Positions 11,943 through 24,360 of a DNA stretch of 64,000 nt are shown in pieces. The position numbers and the translations under genes were made by a program. Position 1 is the first letter of the stretch. Every line of letters starts with the position of its first letter. The notes below the pieces were generated by a model that saw nothing but the letters and a program-made list of their open reading frames with translations, ran no database searches and had not been told where the DNA came from. The stretch spans positions 105,988,278 through 106,052,277 of the forward strand of contig CP136069.1 in NCBI GenBank assembly GCA_032622095.1. The letters are read 5' to 3'. This stretch comes from Siphonodentalium dalli (taxonomy: Eukaryota; Mollusca; Scaphopoda; Gadilida; Siphonodentaliidae).

Positions 11943-12562
11943 GCTATATATAACACTAGCAGGTGGACCCGACTTCGTCCGGGCTGTTTCCCCTCTGCTT
12001 TTTGGCGAATTGCCCGATTTGACCTTGAATTGTCCATTTTGAAGGTCAGGTGGGGTCACGATTTGACCCGTCCAAAACACTGGCCGGACAAAAGTACCCC
12101 ACAAAAGTACCCGTCGAAATCCATCCGGTTTTACCCGATTTGACATTGAATTGATCATTTTGAAGGTCAAAGTCAGGGTCACAATTTGACCCGTCCAAAA
12201 CACAGTGGACAAAAGTAACCCTATGTATAAAATTTCGTCGAAATCCCATCAATATTCGCGATTTGACCTTGAATTGACCCGATTTCAAGGTCAAGGTCAT
12301 GTCGCACAGGCAAACGAATAGGCTTGCGACACTCCCCATACTAAAGTATCCCCAGACACTAATTTTCATCGAAATCCTGTGATACTCGGGCGATTGACCT
12401 TGAAATGACCCGATTTCAAGGTCAAGGTCATTTCGCACGGGCAAATTAATAGGCCCATGCCACTCCCCGGCTGAAAGTACCATCACATACCAAGTTTCAT
12501 CGAAATCGGTTCGGTCGTTTTCGAGTCCAGACAGACAGACAGATTTCCCAAAATATATAATA
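11943..12562. repeat. Decayed interspersed repeat ending in (CAGA)n
   Basis: It starts around ACTAGCAGGTGGACCCGA and contains three to four diverged copies of a block of about 110-125 bp with GATTTGACCTTGAATTG, TCAAGGTCA and TTTCATCGAAATC. It ends with CATCGAAATCGGTTCGGTCG followed by CAGACAGACAGACAG. Repeats with this tail are common in invertebrate genomes, but I do not assign a superfamily. No coding is visible. Confidence 0.6.
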
Positions 12563-12563
12563 G

Positions 12564-12950
12564 ACTAGCCGATGAGCCCGACGTTGCCCAGGCTATTCAA
12601 AAACCAAATTTCAAGTCGATAGCTCCACCCGTTTACGAGATCTGGTAACCAAATTTCAAGTCGATAGCTCCACCCGTTTCCGAGATCTGGTCTGCGCATG
12701 CGCGAAGCTGGCGTCGCACGGGCTCGGCAACCCGATAAAATTCGTATCCGGGGCAAGATACATTCACATAGCAAATTTCAAGTCGATAGCTCCACCCGTT
12801 TCCGAGATCTCGTCTGCGCATGCGCGAAGCGGGCGCCGCACGGGCTCGCCAATACGACAACGACGACCGCCTGGTCAAAATACATACACGTACCAAGATT
12901 CGTCCCGATCGGTCGAGCATTGTAGATTTGTATAAATGACATACATACAT
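12564..12950. repeat. Second, related interspersed repeat with an internal duplication
   Basis: It begins ACTAGCCGATGAGCCCGA, matching the start of the previous repeat. Inside, CAAATTTCAAGTCGATAGCT followed by CCACCCGTTTCCGAGATCT and GTCTGCGCATGCGCGAAGC occurs two to three times (about 12600, 12645 and 12773). It ends near CGATCGGTCGAGCATTGTAG. It is a tandem neighbour of the previous copy and non-coding. Confidence 0.6.
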
Positions 12951-14345
12951 ATGGGTTATTACAAGTCACTGACGTGGGATATGAATCGATGAATTTACTG
13001 ATCTTTTTTTTTTTAAATTGCATCTTGTCGTGTCTTAATCACGAGGAGATATCTCTTAGCCACGAGAAGATATTTGCAAATAGTGGATAAATATGCCCAA
13101 AGTCGAGGTAGAACAAAGGAGCTAGATTTTAACAATTGAATAATTATTAATCAATAATTATATTGATATCTGTTTGGTTTATAAAGCACAATTGTTTGAG
13201 CATTCACATACTAATATAATAGAAGTAATGTGCCACACACATATGTGAAATGATCAAGAACTTTTGACATAAAACATAGTAAATAACTCATTAAACATTG
13301 CCATTAGCAATTATTTTATGTTCTGCCCTGCCAGTGTGAACCATTTTACATCAGCGTGAATTAAATTAAATAAATTAATCAAATAAAAATGAAATTTAGA
13401 GACATTATTTATCGGAAATTTGAGTCTATATATATACTCCTTAATATTACCAACTTAACTGTGAAGTTATTTTTTTTTTTTTTGTAAGTATCATTGTTAA
13501 TTGATATATTGAAAGCCATTGATAATAAATCAAATTTTGGGAAAATGAACAATTTGATGATACAACTTGAGTATAATATTATGACATACTGAAAAGAATA
13601 ATAAAAGATACTTTAGTAAATATGTGACAGAATTGTTTGGGTCTTGTTAATTGAGAGTACCACTTATCATAATTACGCAATGACTAACAATGCGCATCAA
13701 TGACATTGCAAATCAAATGGTGTTATTTCTTTGTGTGTCAAAATGACGCTGCAAGAAATTATGGCTAAATGTTGGCTGGAGGGAATAACTTTGGTCATAT
13801 GTGCATTGGGTTTTGGGTTAAGAATTTGCTATCTAAAATATGACAATCTACCAACATAATAGCACAATATACTTTAAGGCTTTTGAACATACACAGATTC
13901 ACCCCCCTCCCCCAACCACAAGCCATCACCATTTCTGGCCATAGGACTGTGGCCATCGGGACAGTACCTAAATGGTGCCCAAACATGAAACCTGGATCAT
14001 TGCCTATATATCCAAAAATGTTTTTCAATTTTAATGACGATATATTCTTCGAGAATAAGTTGTATATAGTTTCCAGGGCATAAAATAATAAACATTGAAT
14101 CAAAAACATGACAACATATCCGACCACTAAGCATCTGTAACTTATAATATGGGTAGAATAATACATCAATAATTATGTTTTGTAGTTACTAATTATATTG
14201 TTGAACATCATTATTCGGACAAAGTGATAGCTACACAGATATCTGTTGTCGACATAAATTCAATAGCTATTCTGACAGTACAATGTGACCACACACACTC
14301 TGAATATAAGGGAACTTAACCATTTCATGACGGGAGCTGCGGTGG
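12951..14345. other. No gene recognised
   Basis: Very AT-rich, including a T run near 13470. The 124-codon reverse frame at 13795-14169 has no recognised domain or splice context and is treated as chance. Confidence 0.35.
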
Positions 14346-14453
14346 TACAGTAATGCTCTAATTAATCGACTCCTTAAACACAGCAGAATTATGGGTAACG
14401 TTTCAGGATTTAGTCGGAAATATGGCTTGTTGCCATTCATCGGAAAGCTCTCA
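14346..14453. mobile_element. Half copy of the CAGTAATGCCC foldback MITE
   Basis: TACAGTAATGCTCTAATTAA is followed by CAGCAGAATTATGGGTAAC, TTTCAGGATTTAGTCGGAAA and CATTCATCGGAAAGCTCTC, matching the left arm of the complete copy at 19941. The right arm is absent. It is probably a deletion derivative. Confidence 0.75.
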
Positions 14454-17129
14454 GGCATATATTTGCTCCATTGCTAGTAGACGAAGAATTTGTTGATGAT
14501 TTTGGGATTTGACATGAAAGTCAGTTGTTAGTTGTTACTCAGTATTATTTGCAGAGCATTAACCCTTTCTATACTAATGTCTTTTCCCTAATCAGTTATG
14601 AAAGTATACATTGGAATTCCTTGTTATTAATCTGGAGGGGTGTTCATGAATAATCATCACATAATAACAGATAATATCAGTGCCAAAATAGTTATTTAAT
14701 AGAAGGAAATGTTCAGATAATAAGTTCCAACAAACCAGATGTTGTTTATTGACCTTATTATCTGTATATTTTCTAAGGGAACTATTCATCAATGAGTATT
14801 TAGTATAAAAAGAGGTAAAGCTACCGGTGGTGTGCCTGTCCCAATGGTAAAGTATAAATGTATACTTACTGTATGAAAACTCAAAAACAAGTCTACAATC
14901 CTTTGATCACATTCTTTAAAATGCATGCAGCTTCAATTTTGGAACAACTAGGGATATAGCACATGTGTCCTTTCTCCTGGAAATAACAAAGGTCAAACAT
15001 TCAAACATTTCGCACTCTTCAAATTCCCCCTTCAATTCAACACCATAGAAACTACTCTATTTTTTCATTTTCACTTCCTACTATTTCTCACTATAAATTG
15101 AAAATACTCAAACCTGATTGAATGAGGGTATGTGTTTGCCATCTTGACACAAATTCATGCCATATAATTTGATTCTTGACTGGGGAGGTAAGCATGTACC
15201 ATTTGGCACCCAACTCATCTACTTCTTTGTAATTTTAAAAACTCCAAATTGTTGAATTTTTTTTTAAACATAATATGAGGAAACTACTACTAGTAGCTAG
15301 TGAATATTTAGTATAGAAAGAGCTGAATTAAAATGGTTTCAAGTATGACTATGAGGAGAATAATTATGTGTGTTGTAGTTAATGAGTGATGAGGGATGTG
15401 GCTTGTTGGGTGTGCCAATGAATTTAGTCATGAAAAGAGTAAAATCCAAGATGGCCACTGGCGACCATATTCTTTAACAAATTTCGGAAGCTATCATTCG
15501 CTCCCAACTAGAGATAATGCCCAGGAGATCCTTATGATGTTGGTGCAAAATATCTCAGATCGAAGTACTTAATACATGTGCCGATCAGTCATCATCTATA
15601 TTATTTACTCTGACAGTCAGTGTTTTAATTACAGTGGTTCCATACTGATAGGCCTGGTTCAATCTGAGGTTGATGTCGCAATCATTTTTGATTAAAAATA
15701 ATAGGTTTCATTTATTCCTCCCAATACATGTGCGATATGCCCATTCAGCCCAATTGTGTCCCGTTATATACTTTGTGCTGCCATGGGCATATTTTTCAGA
15801 ATGAATATATTCCACAATCCACATATGATCTTATTGTGGTCGTTTCCAAAAAACAATGAAACAATTGAATTCCACCTGCCCTACTTATCTACCATAAGTT
15901 ACCGGAAACAAAAAAATTTTGTTTTAGGCCTATGTTGCTATACTTACACTTCGGCAACTTTTCGCAATTTGGGCTATGATTGTCATTTTCTTGTTATATT
16001 TTATGCTCTCAAGTCAATATTCCACCTTCTCTCTTAGAATCTTACTCAGCCCCAAAACTTCAACTTAATCCTTTGAAGATACATGTACCTTGATGGAATG
16101 AAAGAATTATATAATTTTTTTATGCAAATGACCTGTGGTCAGATGCCCGTAGCCTGTTTATATATAACTATGGGTATATGCCAGATTTTACCGTTAAAAA
16201 AAAATGCTGTGCTTTTGACAGTGTATTTATCCATGGTGTATGTTGCTGTGGTTGGCCGTGTTATCTTATATTTTGAAGGGTTATCTTGTTTGACTGGTAA
16301 TTAGTTTAGCGGTTTCTATGTTTTGTCTGGTCAGATGTTACCGGTATGTTTGAGCTTTGTCTGAAATAGAAAACACTTTTTATATTAGAATTTGCGCAAC
16401 AGGAGCGCAAGGACATCGCATGTCCAGTGTGTTTAAAGACATATTATGTACTTGTTCGGGTGTGTGAAACTGATAAGTTAGTATGCAGGTGCTACACCAA
16501 CTGGAGGAATGTAACATTCTACTAACATCGAAAATCTCAAGCAAATCTACCGTACCACTCCATTGAAAACATCGTCTGAACTGGGCTAAATTGTAAATAT
16601 TTACTACTAGAATCGGGACGCATCTATCGGCGGTAAACTAACGAAAATGATTTCGCCATCGGCAGTCACTGCATTGAATTAGTATATAAGAATGACAGTG
16701 TTTGTTGTCAATTTAGATATAACATTTGTAAAAATAACTACTTTGAACAAGATTATTCTCCACTTCTATTTGACCACCCTACCGGAGTGTTTCACATCAC
16801 TTTAAGGGCTTTTAGAGACCGAATATATATTATATAGAGATAATGAAATTATATATGTACCGGTATATAGTATTTGAGTTGATTGTGATGACTTTCATGT
16901 AGTTTTGTGGTTATGAGAGCACATTCTTATTGTCCCCTTGATTTCTGTATGTTTTCTACTTTTAAAATATATCTTTTCCAATATGGGTGGCACCAGGATA
17001 TCTCCCAATTATATCTACCGGGCAGATTACTGCAGATCTCCCCGATGGACAAGCTAGGGGTTGTGGTCCCATCCTGTTTTCCAACAAAAACTAATATTGA
17101 TGATTTCTCATCATCAGTGAATGCAAGAC
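14454..17129. other. No gene recognised
   Basis: About 2.7 kb of AT-rich DNA. Frames of 66-115 codons occur (for example 15756-16037 and 16907-17254), but none has a recognised domain. The last one runs into the dispersed repeat that follows. Confidence 0.35.
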
Positions 17130-18012
17130 CACACCTTTGTTATGGGGTGCCAGACAGGGGCGTGATGACAAGGGCTGGTTATGCAGGGGTCTTACCCCCC
17201 CCCCCTATAGCCAAACCTCACACAACATTTAGTTGGAAATTATACCAAAATTAGGTTTGATTTTCCAATGTTCAATTTATTAGTGACATATTTGTTTATT
17301 TTAGAACATTTGCATATATTCCTTTCATTTGCAAAACTTTGGACTCAAATGGCCATTAGTTGGCAATTTTCCAACATTTGGGTGGGTATCAGGTTGGAAA
17401 TTTCCCCCAATTTGAACATCTTGAGGCCAGTCTAGATGCTAAGAATGAACAATTTTCATATTCAGAACCACCGGGCCGTCCGACCTATTTGTCTTGTGAT
17501 GTTCTCAGTGGCCAGTTAAAGCTGTTAATTAATTTTTTAAAACACAATAAATTGGGGTGCGAATTTTCCTGGCATTCATCAATATCACAGACAATTAGGT
17601 GTTGTAATTTTCAGGTTCAGATCTAAATAAATTCGCATACTGGGCCGAACCATCCTTTTCATCCCCTGCAAGGATAGTGGCCACAAGACTACTGATCCAT
17701 TTAGAATATGCTACCATTTACAGTAATGCCCTAATTAATCGACTCTGTAGCCACAGCAGAATTATTGGTAACTTTCAGGATTTAGTCGGAATGTGGCCAT
17801 ATTTCCGACTAAATCCTGCTGTGGTTATGGAGTCCATTAATTAGGGCATTACTGTAGTAGTCTGTGATGGAAAAGTTCAGAAAAATCAAGCCCCATGGGG
17901 TTTTGCAAATTGAATTACGCAAACTTAGTTTGTGTCGTTCAAGGGGTTGGGGGGGGGGGCTTCAGTTGGAAGTACCAAGATGTCGACCCTCCCCACCAAA
18001 CCATCTAGCCAC
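17130..18012. repeat. Copy of a dispersed 'TTGGAAATTTCC' repeat family
   Basis: Hallmarks are a C run after GCAGGGGTCTTAC, AGTTGG...TTTTCCAAC, ATCAGGTTGGAAATTTCCC, CTTGAGGCCAGTCTAGATGC and, at the end, CCATCTAGCCACG. The same order is seen at 33820-34400 and, in part, at 36540-37200 and 53640-54400. A foldback MITE is inserted near its end. The family is non-coding and its class is unknown to me. Confidence 0.65.
17721..17854. mobile_element. Foldback MITE (CAGTAATGCCC family), TA-flanked
   Basis: CAGTAATGCCCTAATTAAT at the left and its complement ATTAATTAGGGCATTACTG at the right are flanked by TA on both sides. The interior is the same as in the 19941 copy (CAGCAGAATTATTGGTAAC, TTCAGGATTTAGTCGGAA) but shortened. 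The TA flank fits Tc1/mariner-type mobilisation, which is inferred. Confidence 0.8.
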
Positions 18013-18640
18013 GTTCTAAGTGCCAAATATCCCAGACTCAACCATTAGGTGCCCCTCGCTTAGTTTTTGCTTTGGGTATATTTATTCTATCCGAGAATAC
18101 TCTACACCCACAGCAAAATATGGACATATATATATGTACTCTTAAAAAGCATTGCCGAAGCATTTTGCTGAAGCAAACTGGGCCACGGCATACTGTTGCT
18201 GTAGCAGATTGCCGAAGCCAAACAATCTGAATTAAGAGGGCTGCAACTGGCATATAAAATTTTTTTTTAACAATTTTATCCGGTGTGAACAAGCAATGGG
18301 TTAACCAAAAACACACCATGTGACCCAATTATGGGTCAGGCGCATGTTTTGCCAAAATTATATTTCAAAATGGAATTTCTCAAAATCTATCTGGAAGTTA
18401 TTTTTTTTAATTTGGTACAAGCGACTATTGTCACACAATATATGTACGAACTTCCAACTAGTTTGAAATTATAATCAAATTTACTATACTTTTATGGCAT
18501 GAAATACATGTAAAAATTTCTAAGTCGAAAAAATTGACATAACTCTGTCAAATATCATTGGACCCTGACCAAATTCGACTTGGCCTGAAACACAGCTCTA
18601 TTCATCGGTTTGCGTATCCTTCCCCCACATAGAATGTAAG
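18013..18640. other. No gene recognised
   Basis: No coding features. The reverse frame at 18038-18328 has no recognised domain. Confidence 0.35.
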
Positions 18641-18644
18641 TTAA

Positions 18645-18867
18645 AGGTACTCCATACAATCAAATACCATTTCTTGGCTTCGGGGGTGAAAAATACTTTA
18701 ATCCAGTCTTGGAACACACCCATCAAAGCTCCGATTGAACAGATATCAATTTTTGAAGTTTGTTATTTCTCGAGAGGTGTAATAATGTGTCCCAGACACA
18801 CGTCATCAAATGGAGGGTCTTGGACAAAATTATGGATGTAGATGGACAACTCTAAATCAAGTGGTAA
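18645..18867. mobile_element. TTAA-flanked MITE, 3'-truncated copy
   Basis: TTAA at 18641-18644 is followed by AGGTACTC and a body that aligns with the complete copy at 23149-23586, including TTGGCTTCGGGGGT, CACCCATCAA and TAACTCTNAAATCNAGTGG-type matches. Similarity stops near 18867 and no right end is found. Confidence 0.65.
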
Positions 18868-18927
18868 TGCGGTTAAATGTCATGATACTTTAGTGATACA
18901 TGTAGGCCATATTGGGGACATTCTTTA

Positions 18928-19045
18928 TTCCAAGGTTTGCTATTCTGAAAGTTCACTATTTCAAAGGTTCTCTAGCTATTATGAATGTTCGCTATTCCAA
19001 AGGTTCACTATTCTGAAGGTTCACTGTTCCGAAGATTCGCTATTC
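18928..19045. repeat. Degenerate 15-16-bp minisatellite
   Basis: The unit resembles TTCGCTATTCCGAAGG, with variants such as TTCACTATTCTGAAGG and TTCACTGTTCCGAAGA. About seven diverged copies run head to tail. Confidence 0.8.
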
Positions 19046-19938
19046 CGAAGGTTTTTGTTATTTTAAAAGTTAATTCTATATTCTAAACTAGTATTGAGAG
19101 GATCTTTATCACAAAGTCCTTTTATGAAGGAAATAACTTAATACATTAAAACAAAAAATTTGATTTTTATTGGTTTTCGCTATTACATTATGATGTTATT
19201 TCTCAATAGATATTCACGTCACGCAGCCCATAAATTACTTTTTCCATGCAATTTAATGTCATTATGGGTTATAACAGTTGTGATATATAATGAATACTGG
19301 AGTGCCATAACATCCTGATTAGCAGAATATACCGGTAGCTGGATAGACCGGTATGAGATGAACAGCAATTGTGACATTGTGACTTTAAAGGTCCATCTAA
19401 TTTTGGAGCCACTAATTATTTTATTTTTTTTATAGAGCCTTCATATACGGTTAATAACAATCTATGCCATAACATATGATTAAAACACTATAATATCACC
19501 ATTTGAAAAAATCTATGTCTCAGAAGATGCCAACAGAGAAATAAAAAACAACTGAAATCATAGATAGGTGGTATTTTACCTCAAATTTTTTTATAGTGAT
19601 GGTGCCTTATAATAGTGATGGCATGGGGTGATAGTCTGAGGGTACAATTTAGATAATCTCATGCAACAGAATGTTCGTATTCTTAGTACCATAAAATAGA
19701 ACCAGATATAAGTATACAGTGTGTTAAATGCACCACAACCCTGAATATTATATACATACTACTATCATTACTATATGGAATGGTAGTGATGAATCGATTC
19801 GAGGTAGGCCCATTACCAGTTATGACTACTAAGTAATATGTGACAACACAATATTCGAAGACATGAATGCAATTATAATTTATGTCGCAACAAGTGAAAA
19901 GAAAAAGATGTATTTGTAGGGCTGAAATGGTTAGGGCC
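19046..19938. other. No gene recognised
   Basis: AT-rich sequence with no recognised coding, element ends or RNA. Confidence 0.35.
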
Positions 19939-19940
19939 TA

Positions 19941-20157
19941 CAGTACTTAATGCCCTAATTAATCGACTCCATAACCACAGCAGAATTATGGGTAACTTTT
20001 CAGGATTTAGTCGGAAATATGGCTTGCGGCCATTCATCGGAAAGCTCTCGGCGAAAGCTTTCCGATGAATGGCAGCAAGCCATATTTCCGACTTAATCCT
20101 GAAAAGTTACCCATAATTCTGCTGTGATTATGGAGTCGATTAATTAGGGCATTACTG
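19941..20157. mobile_element. Complete foldback MITE (CAGTAATGCCC family), 217 bp
   Basis: This is a nearly perfect palindrome. The left arm holds ATAACCACAGCAGAATTATG, AACTTTTCAGGATTTAGTCG and CCATTCATCGGAAAGCTCTC; the right arm is the complement of the same blocks in reverse order, with only a few mismatches. It begins CAGTACTTAATGCCC and ends GGGCATTACTG, and is flanked by TA at 19939-19940 and 20158-20159. It is non-coding. Partial relatives lie at 14346 and 17721, and more distant ones at 56342, 56517 and 56684. Confidence 0.9.
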
Positions 20158-20217
20158 TACGGTACGTACGGGATATTCATGACCGGTTATATGGGAGGCC
20201 AAATTCACATTTATTAT

Positions 20218-20533
20218 TAATTGCGCTGAAGCGCAATTCAATTGCGCTAAGTTTAGTCGGTGCGACTCTCGATAGCATTACTGGTACCTTATGTTTTAGT
20301 TGGGCTGATTGCTGAAGCGCAATTCAATTGCGCTGTCAAAGTGCAATCCAATTGCACTGAAGCACAATCCAATTGCGCTGAAGTGCAATTCAATTGCGCT
20401 TCAGCGCAATCCAGCTTGATTCATGTCAATTGCGCTTCAGCGCAATTCTTTTACAAGCTTACACCCCTGAATAGATAGGTTATTCCATTATCAATTCATA
20501 TGGGATAACCACCAATTGCGCTTCAGCGCAATT
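20218..20533. repeat. Array of AATTGCGCT / AGCGCAATT palindromic units
   Basis: AATTGCGCTGAAGCGCAATT, itself a near-palindrome, and halves of it in both orientations occur about 15 times at irregular spacing. The array runs from TAATTGCGCTGAAGCGC at 20218 to TTCAGCGCAATTATTATTA, where an ATT microsatellite takes over. The forward frame at 20260-20478 translates the repeat and is not a gene. Confidence 0.8.
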
Positions 20534-20739
20534 ATTATTATTATTATTAAAGTTAGGTTGAATAGGTGCATGGAGAAAATTAACTGGTATCGCATCGCAA
20601 TTTGCTACCCAAATTTAGATAATAGCTATGCAATTTGGTATGAATTTTATATGATTTCAGAACAATGCTATCTAATTATGTTATTATGAGGTTATTTGCT
20701 AATCAAAATTTCAAATGTAATATTTGCTCCCTGAATAGG

Positions 20740-21400
20740 TGGGTTATTCCATTATCATAAATTCACCACATAATAGCATTCCCTTCAGGGCGACTCACAA
20801 AACATTTCCTTCTGGTTTAGTCAGTGCGACTCTCGATATAGCATTACCTGATGTATTATTCGGGGCGAAAGCAGTACCTTCTGTTTTAGTCGGGGCTTCT
20901 CATGATAGCATTAATTTTTATAATCTGTATGAATCGGGCCGACTCAGTATGGCATTGCCTTCTGTATTAATCAGGAGGACTCACAATAACATATTTCCTT
21001 CTGTTTTAGTCTGTGCTATTCGTGATAGCATTACATTCTCTATTAATCGTGAAGACTCGCAATAGAATTTAATAGCTTCTGTTTTAGTCAGGGCTACTCA
21101 TAATAGCATTATCTTCTGTTTTAGTTGGGCTGACTCGCGATAGCATTATCTTCTGTATTATATGGGGTGATTCAGTTTTGGATTATCTTCTTTATTTGTT
21201 TGTGCTACTGTCGATGGGATTGATTAGTCATGGCGACTTGCAATAGCATTATGTTCTGTTTTAATCAGGGCCCCTCGCGATAGCATTACCTTCTGTATTA
21301 GTCGGGTGGCTTGCGATACCAATTCAGGGGGAGGGGGTGATACCATCGTATTAGTCGGGGTGACTTGCAATACCTGTACCTTCTCATGTACTTCTGTTTT
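20740..21400. repeat. Degenerate minisatellite, about 38-bp unit
   Basis: The unit reads approximately GACTCGCGATAGCATTACC followed by TTCTGTTTTAGTCGGGGC, with heavy divergence. I count at least a dozen recognisable copies, and a stray copy lies near 20262-20310. The two short frames crossing it (20739-21065 forward, 21224-21487 reverse) are by-products of the periodicity. Confidence 0.8.
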
Positions 21401-22535
21401 GTCCTGGACGGAAATTGCATTGGCTATTAAGCACCTGAGCGCTGACAATGTATATTCAATATTGCCATTATTATTTCCCCGACACAAATCTGAATACGCT
21501 GGTCGTGATGCTCATCTGTTATATTTGAACAGTTTTTATATGTGGTTGTTTGGGTAGCCTTTATTGTCGTGTTGAGCGACTTCTTTTTGCAAGAATACCG
21601 GCACTATAAATCGAAATTATTTTTCTGTGTGGGTGCTGCGTTTCCCGGCGATAAAAATAATATCTGGAAAAAACAGTAGTTTTAAAAACCGGAATATGGC
21701 GGAAGGTAAAAGATATTTTTTGATCGGGGGTTAATGTCGTGGCATTGTCTGAAAATCTTATCAAATGAATTTTGTTGCGTAAAACTTGTGTTTATCAGCC
21801 ATAGGTGTAGTAATTTTCTTCATTCCTCAGTGGATCGTGAGACTAAAAACAGGCAGTGTTGTACGATGTAGGTTTTGGAAATTCCGTAATGCTGTCAGAT
21901 GTCAGCATTGTGCTTGTTTTCATGTCGAAATAATTGACAGATTTCTTCAGTTCTGTTCACACAAAAATTACAGAAGATAGCACTGATAATACAGACGTAC
22001 CAAACAAGATTTTTTCCATGTAAATCGGATGATATTGGGTGCGCAAAAAATAGTACTCTTGGGTACCAAATAAACGTGCTGGCACGCTTATTAATTTTGG
22101 AAGAATATGCTGGCCATCACTATTATTTGGTCATGATATATATAAAAGTGAATGATCTGGTTGTTTATTATCTCATGAATGTAGTGGGTTATTATTAACC
22201 AAGCCTGAGTATAATTTGTCTGGCATTTTCAGAATGAGATTCTCATAGGGTGAATTTAGTAATGATTCTTTTAAGACTGTTATACATGTAAATGTTTTCT
22301 ACAGTCAATGCAATGGTTGTATTGTGTATACGCTTTATTAAAGCGTGCATATTGCGCTTTGATATAACAGATTTATTATTTTGGCAATCGATTTGATTGC
22401 GAGTAACGATTAATATTCGATGGGCTATTATCGACCATTGGCAGCCGATTCCAATTATCGGAACATGGCTTAATTGACAGATTGAGAATGTTGTGCAATT
22501 TTTGACCACACGACTCACAAACGGTACCCCATATG
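21401..22535. other. No gene recognised
   Basis: Non-coding as far as I can see. Short frames around 21561-21980 show no recognised domain. Confidence 0.35.
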
Positions 22536-22537
22536 TT

Positions 22538-22745
22538 TAAAGTCGAAAAAGGGGGATAACTCCACCAAAAAAGTCTGACAGACGCCATAATCGCAGGTGC
22601 TCAGGTTCCCATGGTGGTTGATGTCTCTGCCAAGTTTCACGGAAATTGATAAAAAAAACGACTGTCTGAGAAAAACTCCGGACAAATTTGTGTCCACACA
22701 CGAACGATGGACGAGCTGATTTCACTATACCACCCCAACATTGTT
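22538..22745. repeat. Decayed interspersed repeat of the 'AAGTCGAAAA...GGTACC' type
   Basis: AAAGTCGAAAAAGGGGGATA followed by ACTCCACCAAAAAAG, CAAGTTTCACGGAAATTGAT and ACACACGAACGATGGACGAG resembles, in order of blocks, the repeats at 34817-35210 and, more weakly, 12-13 kb. Non-coding. Confidence 0.45.
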
Positions 22746-23100
22746 GCAGGGGGTATAATGAGCACAATGTATTGAATACCATTAGCATCACAGTTCTCAG
22801 CAATGTTATGGTTATAATATTTGTGAGTTCATTAGAATGAACATAGCGATTAATTTCAGTGTTATGAATAGCCAAATATATACAAACAATATAAAAGTAG
22901 GAATGTACGATGGACCGCCGGTGGTTCCTAAATAAAGGAATCGAATCGGAAATTAAAAGTTTCATCAAACTACCAGATAGTGGTTTATAACAATTACAAT
23001 GGACTATAGTTTTGTGTATAATGCAAAGTAAATCGTGCATATAAAAAAATTGCATGCAACGTCTCGGTCAGGGCATGATAATTGATATTTCAACTTAGAT

Positions 23101-24210
23101 TCAACGTACAGCATGTATCAACATTCAGTGTTAGGTTTCCCACATTAAAGGTACTCAATCCTAATTAACACTCACGAATTACAATATCATTGGCTTCGGG
23201 GGTACAAAATATTAAACTTGAGTCGAGGAACCCACCCATCAAGGTACAGTAGGAGTAATCAGATATCGATATTTTAAATCTAGTATTTTAATTATAAGTG
23301 GCCCAGTAAACTGTCGGCGAGAAGAACTTATCTGACAAGATAGCGGATGAAGATCGATAACTCTCAAATCGAGTGGCTTTTTGTGTCAGATATTTGACAA
23401 CCAATAAAATTTTGTTGAAAAAAACTTTGATAAATAACAGGTTTTGTGCAATTTTATAGTTGACTGTGGTTCTAAAGCATTGTTTTGGGCAATTAATCTT
23501 TTCTGATAACTGAAATGGCATTTAAAAAAATGGTGTTGTTGTTGGAATCTGATGATATGGGGACCGTCGAATCGGATTGAGTACCTTTAATTCAACATTA
23601 GATAACATCTCGATATTCAACATTAGGTTTCCAACTTTATTTCAACATTGATTCATTGTTGAACGATTGTCAAAATTTAAACTGTTAGATTTCTAACATT
23701 ATTTCAATGTTGATCGAACATCACAAAACTTGACAAAAGTGAACATTAGCTTTCAAACGTAATCCCAATGTCGATTCAACGCTAAATTAATGTCCAGAAA
23801 TTAAACATTAGGCTTCCAGCGTTATTTCAACGCTGAGCGAACATAAAACAAAATCAACATTAGGATTCCAATGCTATTTCAAAATCGAGTGATCGTCCCA
23901 ATATTCAACATTAGTTTTCCAAAATTATCCCATTTTCAATTCAATGTTGTTGATCATATCGAGCGAACATAACAAAAAAAATACTTTTTTTTATTCCAAT
24001 ATTATTTTAACGTTGAGCGAATGTCAAAAAATTCAACGTTAGCTTCCCAATATTATTCCAATGTTCAAAGTTAGTTTTTCAATGTTGTCTCAAATGTATA
24101 TTCTAATATTTCTATGTTCACTTCAACGAGCAAACTGGACCAATCGCCAACGTTATTTCAAATTCAACGTTGAAACAAAATTTGAGACAACCGTTTACTT
24201 TAGTCTTTAC
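23101..24210. repeat. Degenerate TTCAACATTAGG...CCAACGTTATTTCAACG minisatellite
   Basis: Blocks such as ATTCAACATTAGGTTTCC, AACGTTATTTCAACG and TGAGCGAACATC recur with a spacing of about 55-65 bp, mostly between 23590 and 24200, with a short outlier at 23085-23148. A TTAA-flanked MITE (23149-23586) splits the array into these two parts. Non-coding. Confidence 0.7.
23149..23586. mobile_element. TTAA-flanked MITE, 438 bp
   Basis: AGGTACTCAATCC at the left is exactly complementary to GGATTGAGTACCT at the right. TTAA lies at 23145-23148 and 23587-23590. A TTAA duplication is typical of piggyBac-type and Kolobok elements; which of these mobilised it is not decidable here. The ORF at 23288-23521 on the reverse strand lacks recognised features. 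The element sits inside the surrounding minisatellite. Confidence 0.8.
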
Positions 24211-24360
24211 ATTGGATCAACATAGGGATGCTATCGGCCTGGTGAGGCCATTTGGCATGATTTTGGGAAACATTGGGACATAAATATTATACAGACTGGA
24301 ATCAGTAGGCCCTATAGCTGATTTCACCTATTGTCGCGGATTTTGTATACAACTACTTGA

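Noticed and set aside
13795-14169. 124-codon reverse-strand frame
   Set aside because: No recognised domain, no splice-site context, and located in AT-rich sequence where such lengths arise by chance.
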